A stretch of 31,019 nt of DNA from a virus: the IMG/VR virus record IMGVR_UViG_3300047548_001650, positions 1 through 31,019 of that record; one strand, 5' to 3'. Below, piece by piece: positions 8,643 through 16,923 of the stretch. A program made the translations under genes and the position numbers. The stretch's first letter is position 1; the number at the start of each line of letters is the position of its first letter. The notes beneath the pieces were generated by a model. The model was not told the DNA's origin, did no database searches, and worked only from the letters and a program-made list of their open reading frames with translations.

Positions 8643-9385
8643 TCACAGGCAAGATTGAAGGATCATTCGAGCAATCTTACGAGGCTCTTTTTCGACTTGA
8701 AACATGTACAAATTATGTTGGGCCGCTACTTGAATCATGGCGAAAGGTCTTGATTGAGGACAACTGGCGCGGGGTAATGCAGGGATTACAGGGCGATGGA
8801 TCGCCCATGCAGCCGACAAAATACCGGCTTTCGCTGAAACAAACGGCACCAGGCACGCCAGGCGATTTATTTTTCAATGCGCAAGGCGAGGCTTTTAACA
8901 ATTACGAAGCGGGTGGAAAATTCTTTTTTGGCACTTTGGAAGGCACTGGCCCCGGTTACAAGCCATCAACTGACGATAACCTATCAACACGAGCGTATAA
9001 AAAACTGACCGGGCCACCATTGGCACCACGCGGGCCGGCCAGCCGCGTTATCAGCAATTACCGGGTGAACATCTTAACCGGGATGAATCGAATCGGAGTC
9101 GAGGGCGGCTGGGATGATGTTTTGAGCGTCAAAGGCGTTCCATTTCTGCCTTTTCACTTCAACGGGGCGACGTTCTCACGCGCGATCTTCGCTACATCGC
9201 TTGCCGGCTCAAATCAGCATTTACCCCGGCGAAATCTTGTGGGGCTCAGGCAGTGGGGAAAGTCGCAAGCCACAAAAGAATTAAACGCCTGGATCAAATG
9301 GCTTTTGACGGTCTCCCAGCCTGAGTATTTTGGCCGCACAAGAGCCGGCCATAATCCGAAATACGTGAGAAGAAAGCGAAGCTGA
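8639..9385 (+). CDS. Second gpS-like tail-completion / morphogenesis protein
   Basis: 248 residues. An N-terminal helical stretch leads to GDGSPMQPTKYR (compare the 'G.PW.pl' segment of gpS-type proteins), a FFNAQGEAFNNYEAGG region, and late in the protein LPRRNLVGLRQWGKSQATKEL, similar to the 'PaRpflGl' motif followed by a terminal helix. It overlaps the upstream gene by four bases and abuts the downstream gene. Together the two look like diverged paralogues or a connector/tail-completion pair. No enzyme motif. The family call is tentative; a head-tail connector is the main alternative. Confidence 0.45.
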   Translation: MITGKIEGSFEQSYEALFRLETCTNYVGPLLESWRKVLIEDNWRGVMQGLQGDGSPMQPTKYRLSLKQTAPGTPGDLFFNAQGEAFNNYEAGGKFFFGTLEGTGPGYKPSTDDNLSTRAYKKLTGPPLAPRGPASRVISNYRVNILTGMNRIGVEGGWDDVLSVKGVPFLPFHFNGATFSRAIFATSLAGSNQHLPRRNLVGLRQWGKSQATKELNAWIKWLLTVSQPEYFGRTRAGHNPKYVRRKRS

Positions 9386-9867
9386 TGGCGCTGAATCTAC
9401 CGACTGACCCACGAGCGATTGCATTTGAGGCCATTGATAAGCGGGTGAAGTTTGATCCTGTAATCAGTCGGGTAATCAAAACATTTGAGGGCGTACCGTT
9501 TGAGTTGACGCCTGAATCAGCAGCAAAAATGCCCCTGATGGTCATAGGCTGCAAGCCTGGCGGAATCGCGACGGCAACACCCAGCACACATTCGGCAATT
9601 TTGCAAATTGGCTTTGATTACATGCTGCCAGGCACGGATCATCGCGACATTTTGAACTTCTACGGGGCCTTGGAATCGGCTATTGATCCTTATGGTGATA
9701 TTAGTTGGCTGAGGGACCCGATAGCAGCAACCGGGCGGGCCGTTTTGTTGAGCGAGCCGGCGTTTATTCAACAGGGTTTTAACGTCGTCCCGATGCCAGC
9801 GTTTAACGCGCTGGGCGGTACGGCAATCGTGCAGGTTTCCATCAAAATCAAGCCTTCGAGGTGCTAA
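9385..9867 (+). CDS. Tail terminator candidate
   Basis: 160 residues of mixed alpha/beta character, without signal peptide or catalytic motif. The position, directly after gpS-like proteins and before the tail-tube gene, is where tail terminators (lambda gpU type) are normally encoded, and the length is right. The pattern of an N-terminal helix, then strands ILQIGFDYML and TAIVQVSIKIK near the end, is compatible with that fold. The start ATG overlaps the preceding stop (TGATGG). Assignment is positional. Confidence 0.45.
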   Translation: MALNLPTDPRAIAFEAIDKRVKFDPVISRVIKTFEGVPFELTPESAAKMPLMVIGCKPGGIATATPSTHSAILQIGFDYMLPGTDHRDILNFYGALESAIDPYGDISWLRDPIAATGRAVLLSEPAFIQQGFNVVPMPAFNALGGTAIVQVSIKIKPSRC

Positions 9868-9873
9868 GAGAAC

Positions 9874-10818
9874 ATGCGTCAGTACATCAAGATTGTAAAA
9901 GAATCGGTTTACAACACACCAGCAGCAAGCCCGGCTGCTAGTGATATTATCTGGCTGGAATTGGCGGAGTCGGATGCGTCGATTGATGCAACGCCTCAGG
10001 TTTACACGATTCGAGGGGCCAGGCCATCGCGCGGAGTGGTCGATATTAATACCGGAGCTTCACAGTATGCCGTCGCCGGATCGATCACAACCCAGCTCTA
10101 TCATGAGCAGGCGAATTTCTGGAAAACAGCCGTATTTGAGCCGACAGTCACAAGCGGTATTCCTGACCTGCCAAGCTACACAGTTTTTCGCAGCTATGCT
10201 TCAAACGGTGGCACGTGGCGAACAGAGCGGTTTACGGGCTGCAAGTTTACCGGCGTAACGCTTAGCGGCTCAAATGCAGCAGCGCAGGCCCCAGTGACAA
10301 TGACATTAAACCTTGTGGGAAGCCAATGGACTGATACGGGCGTTTCACTCACAGCGCCGGGATGCACTGATTTTCCAACTTCAGTCTATCTCTGGAGCGG
10401 AACGGATTTGCTCTTGAATAACACCAGTTTAAAGAGCGTGATGCGAAGCGCCAGCATCCAGATTCAGCATAATACCAACCCGATTTTCCATGCAAATCAG
10501 TATGCTGACAGAATCGCCTATTACGGCTGGAATCCATCACTTTCAGTGCAAATGGACCTTGATTCACATGTTTACACCAGTAAGATGATGAGCATTCTGA
10601 CATCGTTTTCGTCGGCTCAATATGCCACGAATAACAAGTTGGAATTCACCTATGCAGCAACTAAAAAGGTGACGTTTAACCTTTATAACGTGGTCTGGAA
10701 TCAGCTTTCGACCAGTCGGCCGCCTGGTGGTGATTTTATGCAGAATGGTTCGCTCAAGCCGTACTATGATTGCACAAATCTTGACGTAACTTGCACGATT
10801 ACCAATCCGGCCGCCTAA
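9874..10818 (+). CDS. Tail tube (major tail) protein
   Basis: 314 residues, beta-rich and low in Cys. The N-terminus (KIVKESVYNTPAA) is the usual 'k.Es.ygT.a' opening of tail-tube proteins. It is followed by RGARPSRG, a GSITTQLYHEQANFW segment with alternating strands, and the GCKFTGVTLS strand common to this family, where tube subunits stack as hexameric rings. No sheath gene precedes it, which favours a non-contractile tail. It lies six bases after the terminator candidate and 19 bases before the tape measure gene, leaving no room for separate tail-assembly chaperone genes. Confidence 0.7.
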   Translation: MRQYIKIVKESVYNTPAASPAASDIIWLELAESDASIDATPQVYTIRGARPSRGVVDINTGASQYAVAGSITTQLYHEQANFWKTAVFEPTVTSGIPDLPSYTVFRSYASNGGTWRTERFTGCKFTGVTLSGSNAAAQAPVTMTLNLVGSQWTDTGVSLTAPGCTDFPTSVYLWSGTDLLLNNTSLKSVMRSASIQIQHNTNPIFHANQYADRIAYYGWNPSLSVQMDLDSHVYTSKMMSILTSFSSAQYATNNKLEFTYAATKKVTFNLYNVVWNQLSTSRPPGGDFMQNGSLKPYYDCTNLDVTCTITNPAA

Positions 10819-10837
10819 TTTTAAGGCATAAGCTGAA

Positions 10838-12820
10838 ATGACAAACGAAGAGAAAATACGCCTGGTTTTAGAAACGCTGGGCGTAGATAGTGTCAAGTCC
10901 GCCACCAAGGCTATGAAAGACCTGGCGGCGGGCATTGATGAAACTTATGACAAGATGGATGATCTGAGCGAATTCACAAAAGAATTCGCCAGGTCGATCC
11001 GTGAGGGCGTGGAAAAGCCTGTAGAGGACGTTTACGCGACACTATCCGGGCGGAAACGGCCTGATGGCATGGGATCATCTGATTCCTTCAGAAATATATT
11101 CAAGGAATTATTCAAAGATACTTCATTTGAAGATACAGATAAGAAGCTGGATAAGCTATTTTCTTATTTCGGAAAAAATAGCAAATATGGCAGGGCAATT
11201 CTCGAATCATCGTATTTAATCGATGACTTACAATATGGCTTTCGTGGAGTTGTTAATAATATACCCAGGATTGCGCAATCGTTCGGCATAGCGGCGGGTG
11301 CAGTGGGTGCAATTGGTTTTGCGGTAGTGGGTGTCAATCAGGCTCTCAATATTCTCTGGCCTTTGATTGCCAGCGGTGAAAAGCCGGTAGAATCGCTGAA
11401 AGAAAAACTGACTGATTTTGCTACCGGCATGGGAGCAACGCGGCTTGAGGCCGAAAAGTTTACCAAAGAAATTGAAAAGATGGCCGATAAGGCCGTTCCT
11501 GGTCTGTTTACTTCAGTTGACACTTCTATAAAGAAGATACAAGAGCTAATCAGAGCACAGCAGGAACTTGAAGAGCTCAAAAAAGAGCAGGATAAACGGA
11601 ACGCGGCGGCGGAAGCTGAAAAGCAGCAGCGAGAAAAGAAAGCCAATACCGACGAAGAAAAGGGAAAAACGGTTAAAGAGTTCTTAGAAGGCATGACGCC
11701 TGACCAGGAAGCGGCTTTGGCCGATAAAGTGAAAAAAGATCAGTTGCAAAAGGGCCGCAATGATGCCATCGCGGAGCAATTGGCCGCAATGGAGAGAAAC
11801 AGAAATTTCAGCGATTTTACACTTTTGGGAATGGCCGTTCCGTTTATCAATAAAGGCGGCACAAACCTTTGGAAAAGCGGCGCTGAGGATCGAGCCAAAC
11901 TTCGCAGGGATGAGGCTAAAGCTCAAGTAGAAAAGCAAATTGGCGAAGGTTCACCAGAAACACAGCGATTTGCTCAAATGCGGGCTGATGAATTATTAAA
12001 TAAAGCCCGCAACGGCGATAGGGGTGCAATTCAATATCTTACCGCAATTGACCCCAATATGGCGGCCTTTGTTAAAGAGACTGAGAACGACGAAGTATTT
12101 GATCGTGAGCTTGCCCAGCGATCAAAAATATTGGATGCAAACCGCAAAAAGCGAGACGATCAATTAGCAGCAGAAAAGAAAGCGGCGGCCGATCACGCAG
12201 CAAGCCTTAAAGCTCTTGATAAAAAAATGAAAGATACTGGCACTATTCAAGGCCAGCGGTTAGATGATGGGACAATTATCGGCGGTGATGTGATCGACGA
12301 TAAAACCTCCGAAGCAGCCCAGAAACTATTGCAAAAGACAGTCGGCGATTTTAAGCAAGCTGAAAGAGAAAAAACGGCTGAAAACAAAGGCCAGGCCGCT
12401 ATCCGCAATGCCATTTTACAACAAGTAGACCCCCTGCAAGCCGCCCTCAATCGTCGTATGCGAGTTGGCCAGTCTGGCACAGGAAAAGAGCTTGCAGCCG
12501 CTGAACAGCAAGATATTTCAGCCTTAACAATGGCCCTGAATGAAAAAGGTTTTGGGCTTGGCGAAGCTGAAGAGGCAGCAAAACAATCGTTAACGGGCGG
12601 CGAAAAGTCATTCAAAGAGCTTGCAGAGCGGCTCGGCCGGGAAACTGATTCGATATCTGAAGGCTTTTCAGCAGCCTTAACAGTCATGCAGCGACTACAG
12701 CAAGAATCGTTTGCCAGAGAAGCCCGCACCATTCAGATGCGGCAACAACTTGAAATGATGGGCAATGGTGACAATCGGGCACCATCGCGGCCAGTTATGC
12801 CACGGAGAATGAGCCGATAA
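10838..12820 (+). CDS. Tail tape measure protein (short)
   Basis: 660 residues, mostly helical. An N-terminal region leads to SSYLIDDLQYGFRGVVNNIPRIAQSFG followed by a hydrophobic segment (GIAAGAVGAIGFAVVGVNQAL, about residues 146-170), a combination typical of tape measure proteins. A long charged coiled coil (about 235-290) and Lys/Glu-rich helices fill the rest. It would set the tail length; 660 residues is short for the family and implies a tail of roughly 100 nm at about 0.15 nm per residue. No peptidoglycan hydrolase domain is seen. The stop overlaps the ATG of the hub gene (TAATG). The stretch around 11080-11260 is AT-rich. Confidence 0.75.
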   Translation: MTNEEKIRLVLETLGVDSVKSATKAMKDLAAGIDETYDKMDDLSEFTKEFARSIREGVEKPVEDVYATLSGRKRPDGMGSSDSFRNIFKELFKDTSFEDTDKKLDKLFSYFGKNSKYGRAILESSYLIDDLQYGFRGVVNNIPRIAQSFGIAAGAVGAIGFAVVGVNQALNILWPLIASGEKPVESLKEKLTDFATGMGATRLEAEKFTKEIEKMADKAVPGLFTSVDTSIKKIQELIRAQQELEELKKEQDKRNAAAEAEKQQREKKANTDEEKGKTVKEFLEGMTPDQEAALADKVKKDQLQKGRNDAIAEQLAAMERNRNFSDFTLLGMAVPFINKGGTNLWKSGAEDRAKLRRDEAKAQVEKQIGEGSPETQRFAQMRADELLNKARNGDRGAIQYLTAIDPNMAAFVKETENDEVFDRELAQRSKILDANRKKRDDQLAAEKKAAADHAASLKALDKKMKDTGTIQGQRLDDGTIIGGDVIDDKTSEAAQKLLQKTVGDFKQAEREKTAENKGQAAIRNAILQQVDPLQAALNRRMRVGQSGTGKELAAAEQQDISALTMALNEKGFGLGEAEEAAKQSLTGGEKSFKELAERLGRETDSISEGFSAALTVMQRLQQESFAREARTIQMRQQLEMMGNGDNRAPSRPVMPRRMSR

Positions 12821-15003
12821 TGCCTTTAATCAGCAACATGAGCCTGACAATTGATGGCCAGGCCGTTAGCCTTGTCACTGACCGTATCACAATCAATGAA
12901 CTCACAACCTACGAACGTAACGCGCCATCACGCCTGACATTCGCACACGAAGCCGTTTTGCCAGCCAATGCAGCCTGGACAAACAAGCAAATTGATTTAA
13001 CCATCAATGGCAACATTGTTTTCACGGGCCGGATTCGTGACCGTCAACCGATACTCGATGAAACGCGGGGCTATATTTACGCCTATCAGGCTCAGGGCTG
13101 GGAGTATCACGGTAGTGATATACCGGTTGTTTCACCCTTTGACGGTACAGGCGCAGTCACGTTTAACCTTGGCACTACCGATACCAACTATGACCCGACC
13201 TATGCCGGCAAAACAATCGGTGAAATGATTCGCATTGTTCTGGAGCAGGAGGACACCCGCGCCAGCTTGCAAGCCAATTGGCTCGGGCGGTACACGTCTT
13301 CCACAGTGGGCGGAATAACAACCTGGTCAATTGATTCTCGCACCGTTTCCGACCTCACAACCGACGCTTATTTATCAGCCTTCAGGCCAACAAAATCAGT
13401 CACATTTGAAGGCGATAACCTTTTTGACGCTATTCGAGGCGTTCTGCAGAATCTCGCCCCAAATCATGTGATGTGGATTGAGTACGAAAAATCACCCTCA
13501 GACCCAGACAACGTACTATCTCCCCCCCACACCTGGGGCATCATCCGTTTTTCAGACACGCGAAGCCGAGTTGAAACCAAAACCTTGACCATTGGCGATG
13601 ATCCAGCCCCTCAGCTCAGGCGCGATTATTCCAACTCCTTTTCCCGTGTTGTAATCAGGGGCGGGCCAAATATTCAGCCGGTTTTACTCGACAAGAAAAA
13701 CGGTGATTTAGTCGAGAATTTTGCCGTGTCGCCTTGGTATGCCAATAATACAGCCGCCAAAGCCGCCTGGAATCTCTCAGTCTGGACCAAAACAGAAGGC
13801 CAGACCGTTACCGGCACAGCCCTTTGCCGGCGGCCACGCACAGCCAACGAAGCGAATTCATCGGACCCAGCCTATATTGAAGACCCTGCCAATGCCGTTT
13901 TGGCTGATCCGAATTGGCTCTATGTCGATCCATCACAAAACAACCTGACCTGGGCCAATAACGCCTGGAACCAAAACAGTTCTGCTTATCAGGGGTTTTT
14001 GTATGTCACTCGCACCAGCAATAGCACCTGGCAGCAGCTTGTGAATCGGCAAGTTGTCTCAAATACCAATTTAACGGCCAGCGGTAAGGCTTATTTACAG
14101 CTTAACGATCCCCTGCCCAACACCAATTTCAATAATTTTACGATGGTTGCCCGCAATTGGCCGGGGCTACAGACTTGGCGGCGGTATCTGATCACTGCGA
14201 ACACGTCGGAAGGCAAGCCGATAGGCCGATATGCTCAACCGGCATTTCCAACGAAAATTCCCTGGCTGAAAAACGACGGCACCCCTCTTAGCTTTGTTGA
14301 GTCGGGCATTGCCCAGATACAGTATTCCAGCAGCGGAAACGAACCGTATCAAAATGCAATGTGCGGCTTTCAGATAGATCGGTCAACGCAATCACTCATC
14401 TTTGATCGTCCCGTCGTAATGTTTTTTGGCGATCAAACAAGCCTGAATACAGGCGGGGCAAACGTGACCGGGCAGCCGTCGAATATCCGCGTTTTATTGC
14501 CAGTTTCCACGTCGGCACTGACTGTCACTGTTCCGACTGATACAACCGTTGGCAACGTCACAACGGCCAACTATAACGGCACCAGCAGCACGATTGACGG
14601 TATCAATCGAACAATGTATGTCAACTACTCGCAATGGCTCAGCGAGGACGATAAGGGCATTATGAGCCAATGGGGGCGGGAAATACTTGACAGCGTGAAA
14701 GACACCGTTATTGAGGGCACCGCTTATCGGTACAGCTACGATCCTGTTTTCCGGCCTTGCGTCGGCATGGCGTTTGTCGATCCCTGCCACGCCAATAATC
14801 CTCTGGCTGATTACACGACAGATATCACGGGTAGCCTGGTGAAGTTCAATCATGGCCAAAACGGGCAGATTCTCTATCACACTGAATACGCTTTAAGCAA
14901 CAAGCGGGCTCAATATCGCGGCTTTGAGGGCTATTTGCATCCTCATATTCTCGACTTGTCGTATGAATCACATATTGAGAAATTTAAAGGGGGCGTGAAA
15001 TGA
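12820..15003 (+). CDS. Tail-tip / baseplate hub protein (gpD/gp27-like)
   Basis: 727 residues, beta-rich. The first 120 residues read like the hub fold: a strand-rich opening (SLTIDGQAVSLVTDRITI), then NIVFTGRIRDRQPILDETRGYIYAYQAQGWEY, the characteristic 'f.G.v.....' strand followed by an aromatic strand found in late-control gpD/gp27-type hubs. Later segments contain many Asn, Thr and Trp residues and probably form additional beta domains. No lysozyme or peptidase motif is visible. Located directly downstream of the tape measure, as expected for the ring that closes the tail tube. The stop TGA overlaps the ATG of the next small gene. Confidence 0.65.
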   Translation: MPLISNMSLTIDGQAVSLVTDRITINELTTYERNAPSRLTFAHEAVLPANAAWTNKQIDLTINGNIVFTGRIRDRQPILDETRGYIYAYQAQGWEYHGSDIPVVSPFDGTGAVTFNLGTTDTNYDPTYAGKTIGEMIRIVLEQEDTRASLQANWLGRYTSSTVGGITTWSIDSRTVSDLTTDAYLSAFRPTKSVTFEGDNLFDAIRGVLQNLAPNHVMWIEYEKSPSDPDNVLSPPHTWGIIRFSDTRSRVETKTLTIGDDPAPQLRRDYSNSFSRVVIRGGPNIQPVLLDKKNGDLVENFAVSPWYANNTAAKAAWNLSVWTKTEGQTVTGTALCRRPRTANEANSSDPAYIEDPANAVLADPNWLYVDPSQNNLTWANNAWNQNSSAYQGFLYVTRTSNSTWQQLVNRQVVSNTNLTASGKAYLQLNDPLPNTNFNNFTMVARNWPGLQTWRRYLITANTSEGKPIGRYAQPAFPTKIPWLKNDGTPLSFVESGIAQIQYSSSGNEPYQNAMCGFQIDRSTQSLIFDRPVVMFFGDQTSLNTGGANVTGQPSNIRVLLPVSTSALTVTVPTDTTVGNVTTANYNGTSSTIDGINRTMYVNYSQWLSEDDKGIMSQWGREILDSVKDTVIEGTAYRYSYDPVFRPCVGMAFVDPCHANNPLADYTTDITGSLVKFNHGQNGQILYHTEYALSNKRAQYRGFEGYLHPHILDLSYESHIEKFKGGVK

Positions 15004-15152
15004 CAGAGATATGGGCCCGTATTGTTGAAATGGAACGTCGCATAGCCGAAATGGAGCGGCAAGTGCGAAACATGGAAATTGAAAACGTGAAACTGGAAAT
15101 GCAGATTCTACAGCTTGCCAGTGAACCTACGGTGCTTTTGAAATCATCATGA
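15000..15152 (+). CDS. 50-residue coiled-coil protein
   Basis: ATG 15000 overlaps the hub stop (ATGA), and its own TGA overlaps the next ATG (ATGA), so it is translationally coupled on both sides. It encodes 50 residues that are almost entirely one amphipathic helix (IVEMERRIAEMERQVRNMEI) with hydrophobic residues at heptad spacing, a likely dimer or trimer coiled coil. The following protein begins with a similar helix. It could be an adaptor or a partner strand for the tail-tip fibre. Too short for most gene callers; the double coupling is the strongest evidence that it is real. Confidence 0.7.
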   Translation: MTEIWARIVEMERRIAEMERQVRNMEIENVKLEMQILQLASEPTVLLKSS

Positions 15153-16096
15153 TTGACTATTGGAGCAGGCTATTAGAGCTTGAACGGCGTTCCTTGCGGC
15201 TGCAATCGCGGAGATTTGAATTAGAGCAGAAAAGAGCTCAATTGCAGCAGCGTATTAATATTATTGCAAGTGGATCGTATGCACGGAGCTCGGATCAGTT
15301 CCCCGCTGTTTCTACTGCTTACCCGTGGGCAATGTCTAAAGTTTGGATAACAGTTACTTATGACACTGAAATAATTTTTGATCCGTATCTCGCAACACAA
15401 GTAAAATTCCCACAAATGGGCTATCCCGGCCAACAAACTTTTGACGTTTACAAAATGGCAAGCGGAACAAAGTATTTTTGTGATTATAAAAAAGAATGGA
15501 CAAATAATCCTTATCCTAATACACAAGTATCTTATAACGCTGCCCCATATCCAACTTTGACCCAAGTTGCCGGCACCCGATACGGGCCACAGTCGAATCC
15601 GGGCAATATAAATATTGGTAATTGGTCTAGTTCTCAGGCGGGGGCCGATTACGAAATACGGTTTAATTGTTATTGGAATTATGCCAATTCAACATTTACG
15701 CTTGCTGGTCCAATACAATGGTCGATATTTAGGCCCCTCAATAGAACCCTATACTCACCCGGTTATGGCGACTTATGGCAAGTGGGCACCAGTGAGATAT
15801 TTCATCGTTTTGATTTGCTTGTCGATGGAGTTACTTTTGGTTTGAATGAATCAACGCCGCAATTTACCTCACCTGGTTCACAATCTTTTTCCAGCACAAT
15901 AAGAATAGACGGCGTGCCGTATTCAATAACAGATTATTGGGTTACGTATACAAATTACATGGGTATTACTTGCCCGTTTGCGCCTATTTACCCTGCTGTG
16001 CCGAGTCAGCATTATCCAATTTATGAAAATCAACCATCTCTTTATGGCGGTTATTCCGTCTCAGCACCTTGCACTATATTACTTGAGTGGGAATAA
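15149..16096 (+). CDS. Tail-tip fibre / receptor-binding candidate
   Basis: 315 residues. Residues 1-40 form a strong coiled coil (LLELERRSLRLQSRRFELEQ). The rest is beta-rich with exceptional Tyr, Pro, Asn and Trp content and no long helices. It is the last gene of the late tail cluster and is much more AT-rich than the genes before it, a usual sign of a host-range gene exchanged between phages. A helical stalk followed by a globular beta head fits a receptor-binding protein. No catalytic motif seen. Function is inferred from architecture and location. Confidence 0.55.
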   Translation: MIDYWSRLLELERRSLRLQSRRFELEQKRAQLQQRINIIASGSYARSSDQFPAVSTAYPWAMSKVWITVTYDTEIIFDPYLATQVKFPQMGYPGQQTFDVYKMASGTKYFCDYKKEWTNNPYPNTQVSYNAAPYPTLTQVAGTRYGPQSNPGNINIGNWSSSQAGADYEIRFNCYWNYANSTFTLAGPIQWSIFRPLNRTLYSPGYGDLWQVGTSEIFHRFDLLVDGVTFGLNESTPQFTSPGSQSFSSTIRIDGVPYSITDYWVTYTNYMGITCPFAPIYPAVPSQHYPIYENQPSLYGGYSVSAPCTILLEWE

Positions 16097-16184
16097 AAAA
16101 AACGCCCCGAACCGAAAATGAAGTAGTTTGCACGGACAATGCCGGCACAGCCACGCTAGAAATACGATGGTGATTAAAAGGTAT

Positions 16185-16228
16185 TTCAATAAAAATTAAG
16201 CCGGTGTCCCCGCCAAGAGAAACCGGCT
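16185..16228 (-). terminator. Rho-independent terminator for the minus-strand gene at 16270
   Basis: Perfect 7-bp inverted repeat AGCCGGT (16199-16205) / ACCGGCT (16222-16228) with a 16-base loop. Read on the minus strand the stem is followed by TTAATTTTTATT. It lies about 40 bases after the stop of the minus-strand AT-hook gene. In plus orientation no T-run follows, so it is not an obvious terminator for the tail operon. Confidence 0.55.
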
Positions 16229-16269
16229 CAATTGAGTATTACACGGTCAGGAGTGATTTATTTATATCA

Positions 16270-16578
16270 TCAATCCCCTGCCCTATCAATCAACCGCCTT
16301 ACCACCTCTCCCCGCGTCACGCGCCACGCTTGAGCAATCGTCGCCAGCTTGGCCGCCGTGGCCTGCGATAGCGCGACGGAGATTTGCGCCCGCTCGCCCA
16401 AGCTGGCAACCCGCTTCTCTCGCTCGCGTGGCTTGGGCTTGCGGCCCGGCTTGTTGGTGCCGGGTTTGTTGCGGGTGCCGACTGGCCGGCCTCGTTTGGG
16501 TTTGTCTGATTCGTCTGACATTCTGGTGATCTGGCCAGCGTTACGCTGGCCCCAAAAAAGGAAAGTGTGAGACTCCAT
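16270..16578 (-). CDS. AT-hook plus ribbon-helix-helix DNA-binding protein
   Basis: 102 residues. Two Lys/Arg-Gly-Arg-Pro-type motifs (KRGRP at 28-32 and PGRKPKPRERE at about 44-54) suggest AT-hook minor-groove binding. Residues about 64-100 (RAQISVALSQATAAKLATIAQ, then VTRGEVVRRLIDRA) have the strand-helix-helix pattern of ribbon-helix-helix regulators. The start is uncertain: ATG 16578 has AGGAGG 15 bases upstream, ATG 16521 has no clear SD. It lies convergent with the tail operon in the lysogeny-control region, so a regulator is likely; its target is unknown. GC is markedly higher than in the adjacent minus-strand genes. Confidence 0.65.
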   Translation of the reverse strand: MESHTFLFWGQRNAGQITRMSDESDKPKRGRPVGTRNKPGTNKPGRKPKPREREKRVASLGERAQISVALSQATAAKLATIAQAWRVTRGEVVRRLIDRAGD

Positions 16579-16618
16579 CCGGTCATTGTCGCGGCCTCCT
16601 GCCGTGGGCTGAGTAGTT

Positions 16619-16638
16619 GCCCCGGCTTACACCGGGGC
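16619..16638 (-). other. GC-rich hairpin between two minus-strand genes
   Basis: Perfect 7-bp inverted repeat GCCCCGG (16619-16625) / CCGGGGC (16632-16638) with a 6-base loop, between the stop of the 56-residue gene and the start of the AT-hook gene. No T-run follows on the minus strand, so it may be an attenuator or mRNA-processing hairpin and not a terminator. Confidence 0.5.
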
Positions 16639-16649
16639 GGGGTGGTGGG

Positions 16650-16820
16650 TTAGTTAATTTCGATCTCGCCTTTTTCAACTTTTCTGACCCAGAAAAGCAC
16701 CGAAGCCTTTTTCGCAAAGCACTCATCAGCGATTTCACCAGCTCTTTTCCTTGTGCCTTCGGTGCCGTGAAATTTGATTGATGTCAGAATAATGTCTTTT
16801 ACTGGTATGCTAATTCTCAT
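16650..16820 (-). CDS. 56-residue helix-turn-helix candidate
   Basis: A 56-residue frame from ATG 16820 to TAA 16650 on the minus strand. The SD AAGGGG is about 7 bases before the ATG, and a good promoter lies about 47 bases upstream. The segment RAGEIADECFAKKASVLFWVRKVEKG (residues 26-51) resembles a short helix-turn-helix ('eIAe.....svl.WvrkvE'). It could be a Cro-, Cox- or Xis-type regulator of the neighbouring integrase. Too short for routine gene calling; evidence is the promoter, the SD and the motif. Confidence 0.65.
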   Translation of the reverse strand: MRISIPVKDIILTSIKFHGTEGTRKRAGEIADECFAKKASVLFWVRKVEKGEIEIN

Positions 16821-16866
16821 CTGTCTGCCCCTTGTTCGTTGTTTGTTTTCTCTGCCCTACACCATT

Positions 16867-16895
16867 AATATATCGACATCGTAATACGAAATCAA
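16867..16895 (-). promoter_or_regulatory. Sigma70-type promoter, minus strand
   Basis: On the minus strand, TTGATT (16890-16895), a 17-base spacer and TATATT (16867-16872). The spacer contains the odd palindrome CGTA-A-TACG (16880-16888), a possible operator overlapping the promoter. It would transcribe the 56-residue gene and perhaps the AT-hook gene. It lies just after the integrase stop, so that the regulators can be expressed independently of int. Confidence 0.6.
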
Positions 16896-16923
16896 GATAA
16901 AAAATAAAAATATTTTTGATAAA

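Noticed and set aside
15149-16096. Diversity-generating retroelement target in the tail-tip gene
   Set aside because: No reverse transcriptase gene or template repeat is seen in the window.
16317-16586. Minus-strand 89-codon frame with the best-placed AGGAGG in the area
   Set aside because: Its product is Ser/Arg/Pro-rich without domain features and lies antiphase over the AT-hook/ribbon-helix-helix gene, which has clear motifs. The SD may serve the real gene at a longer spacing.
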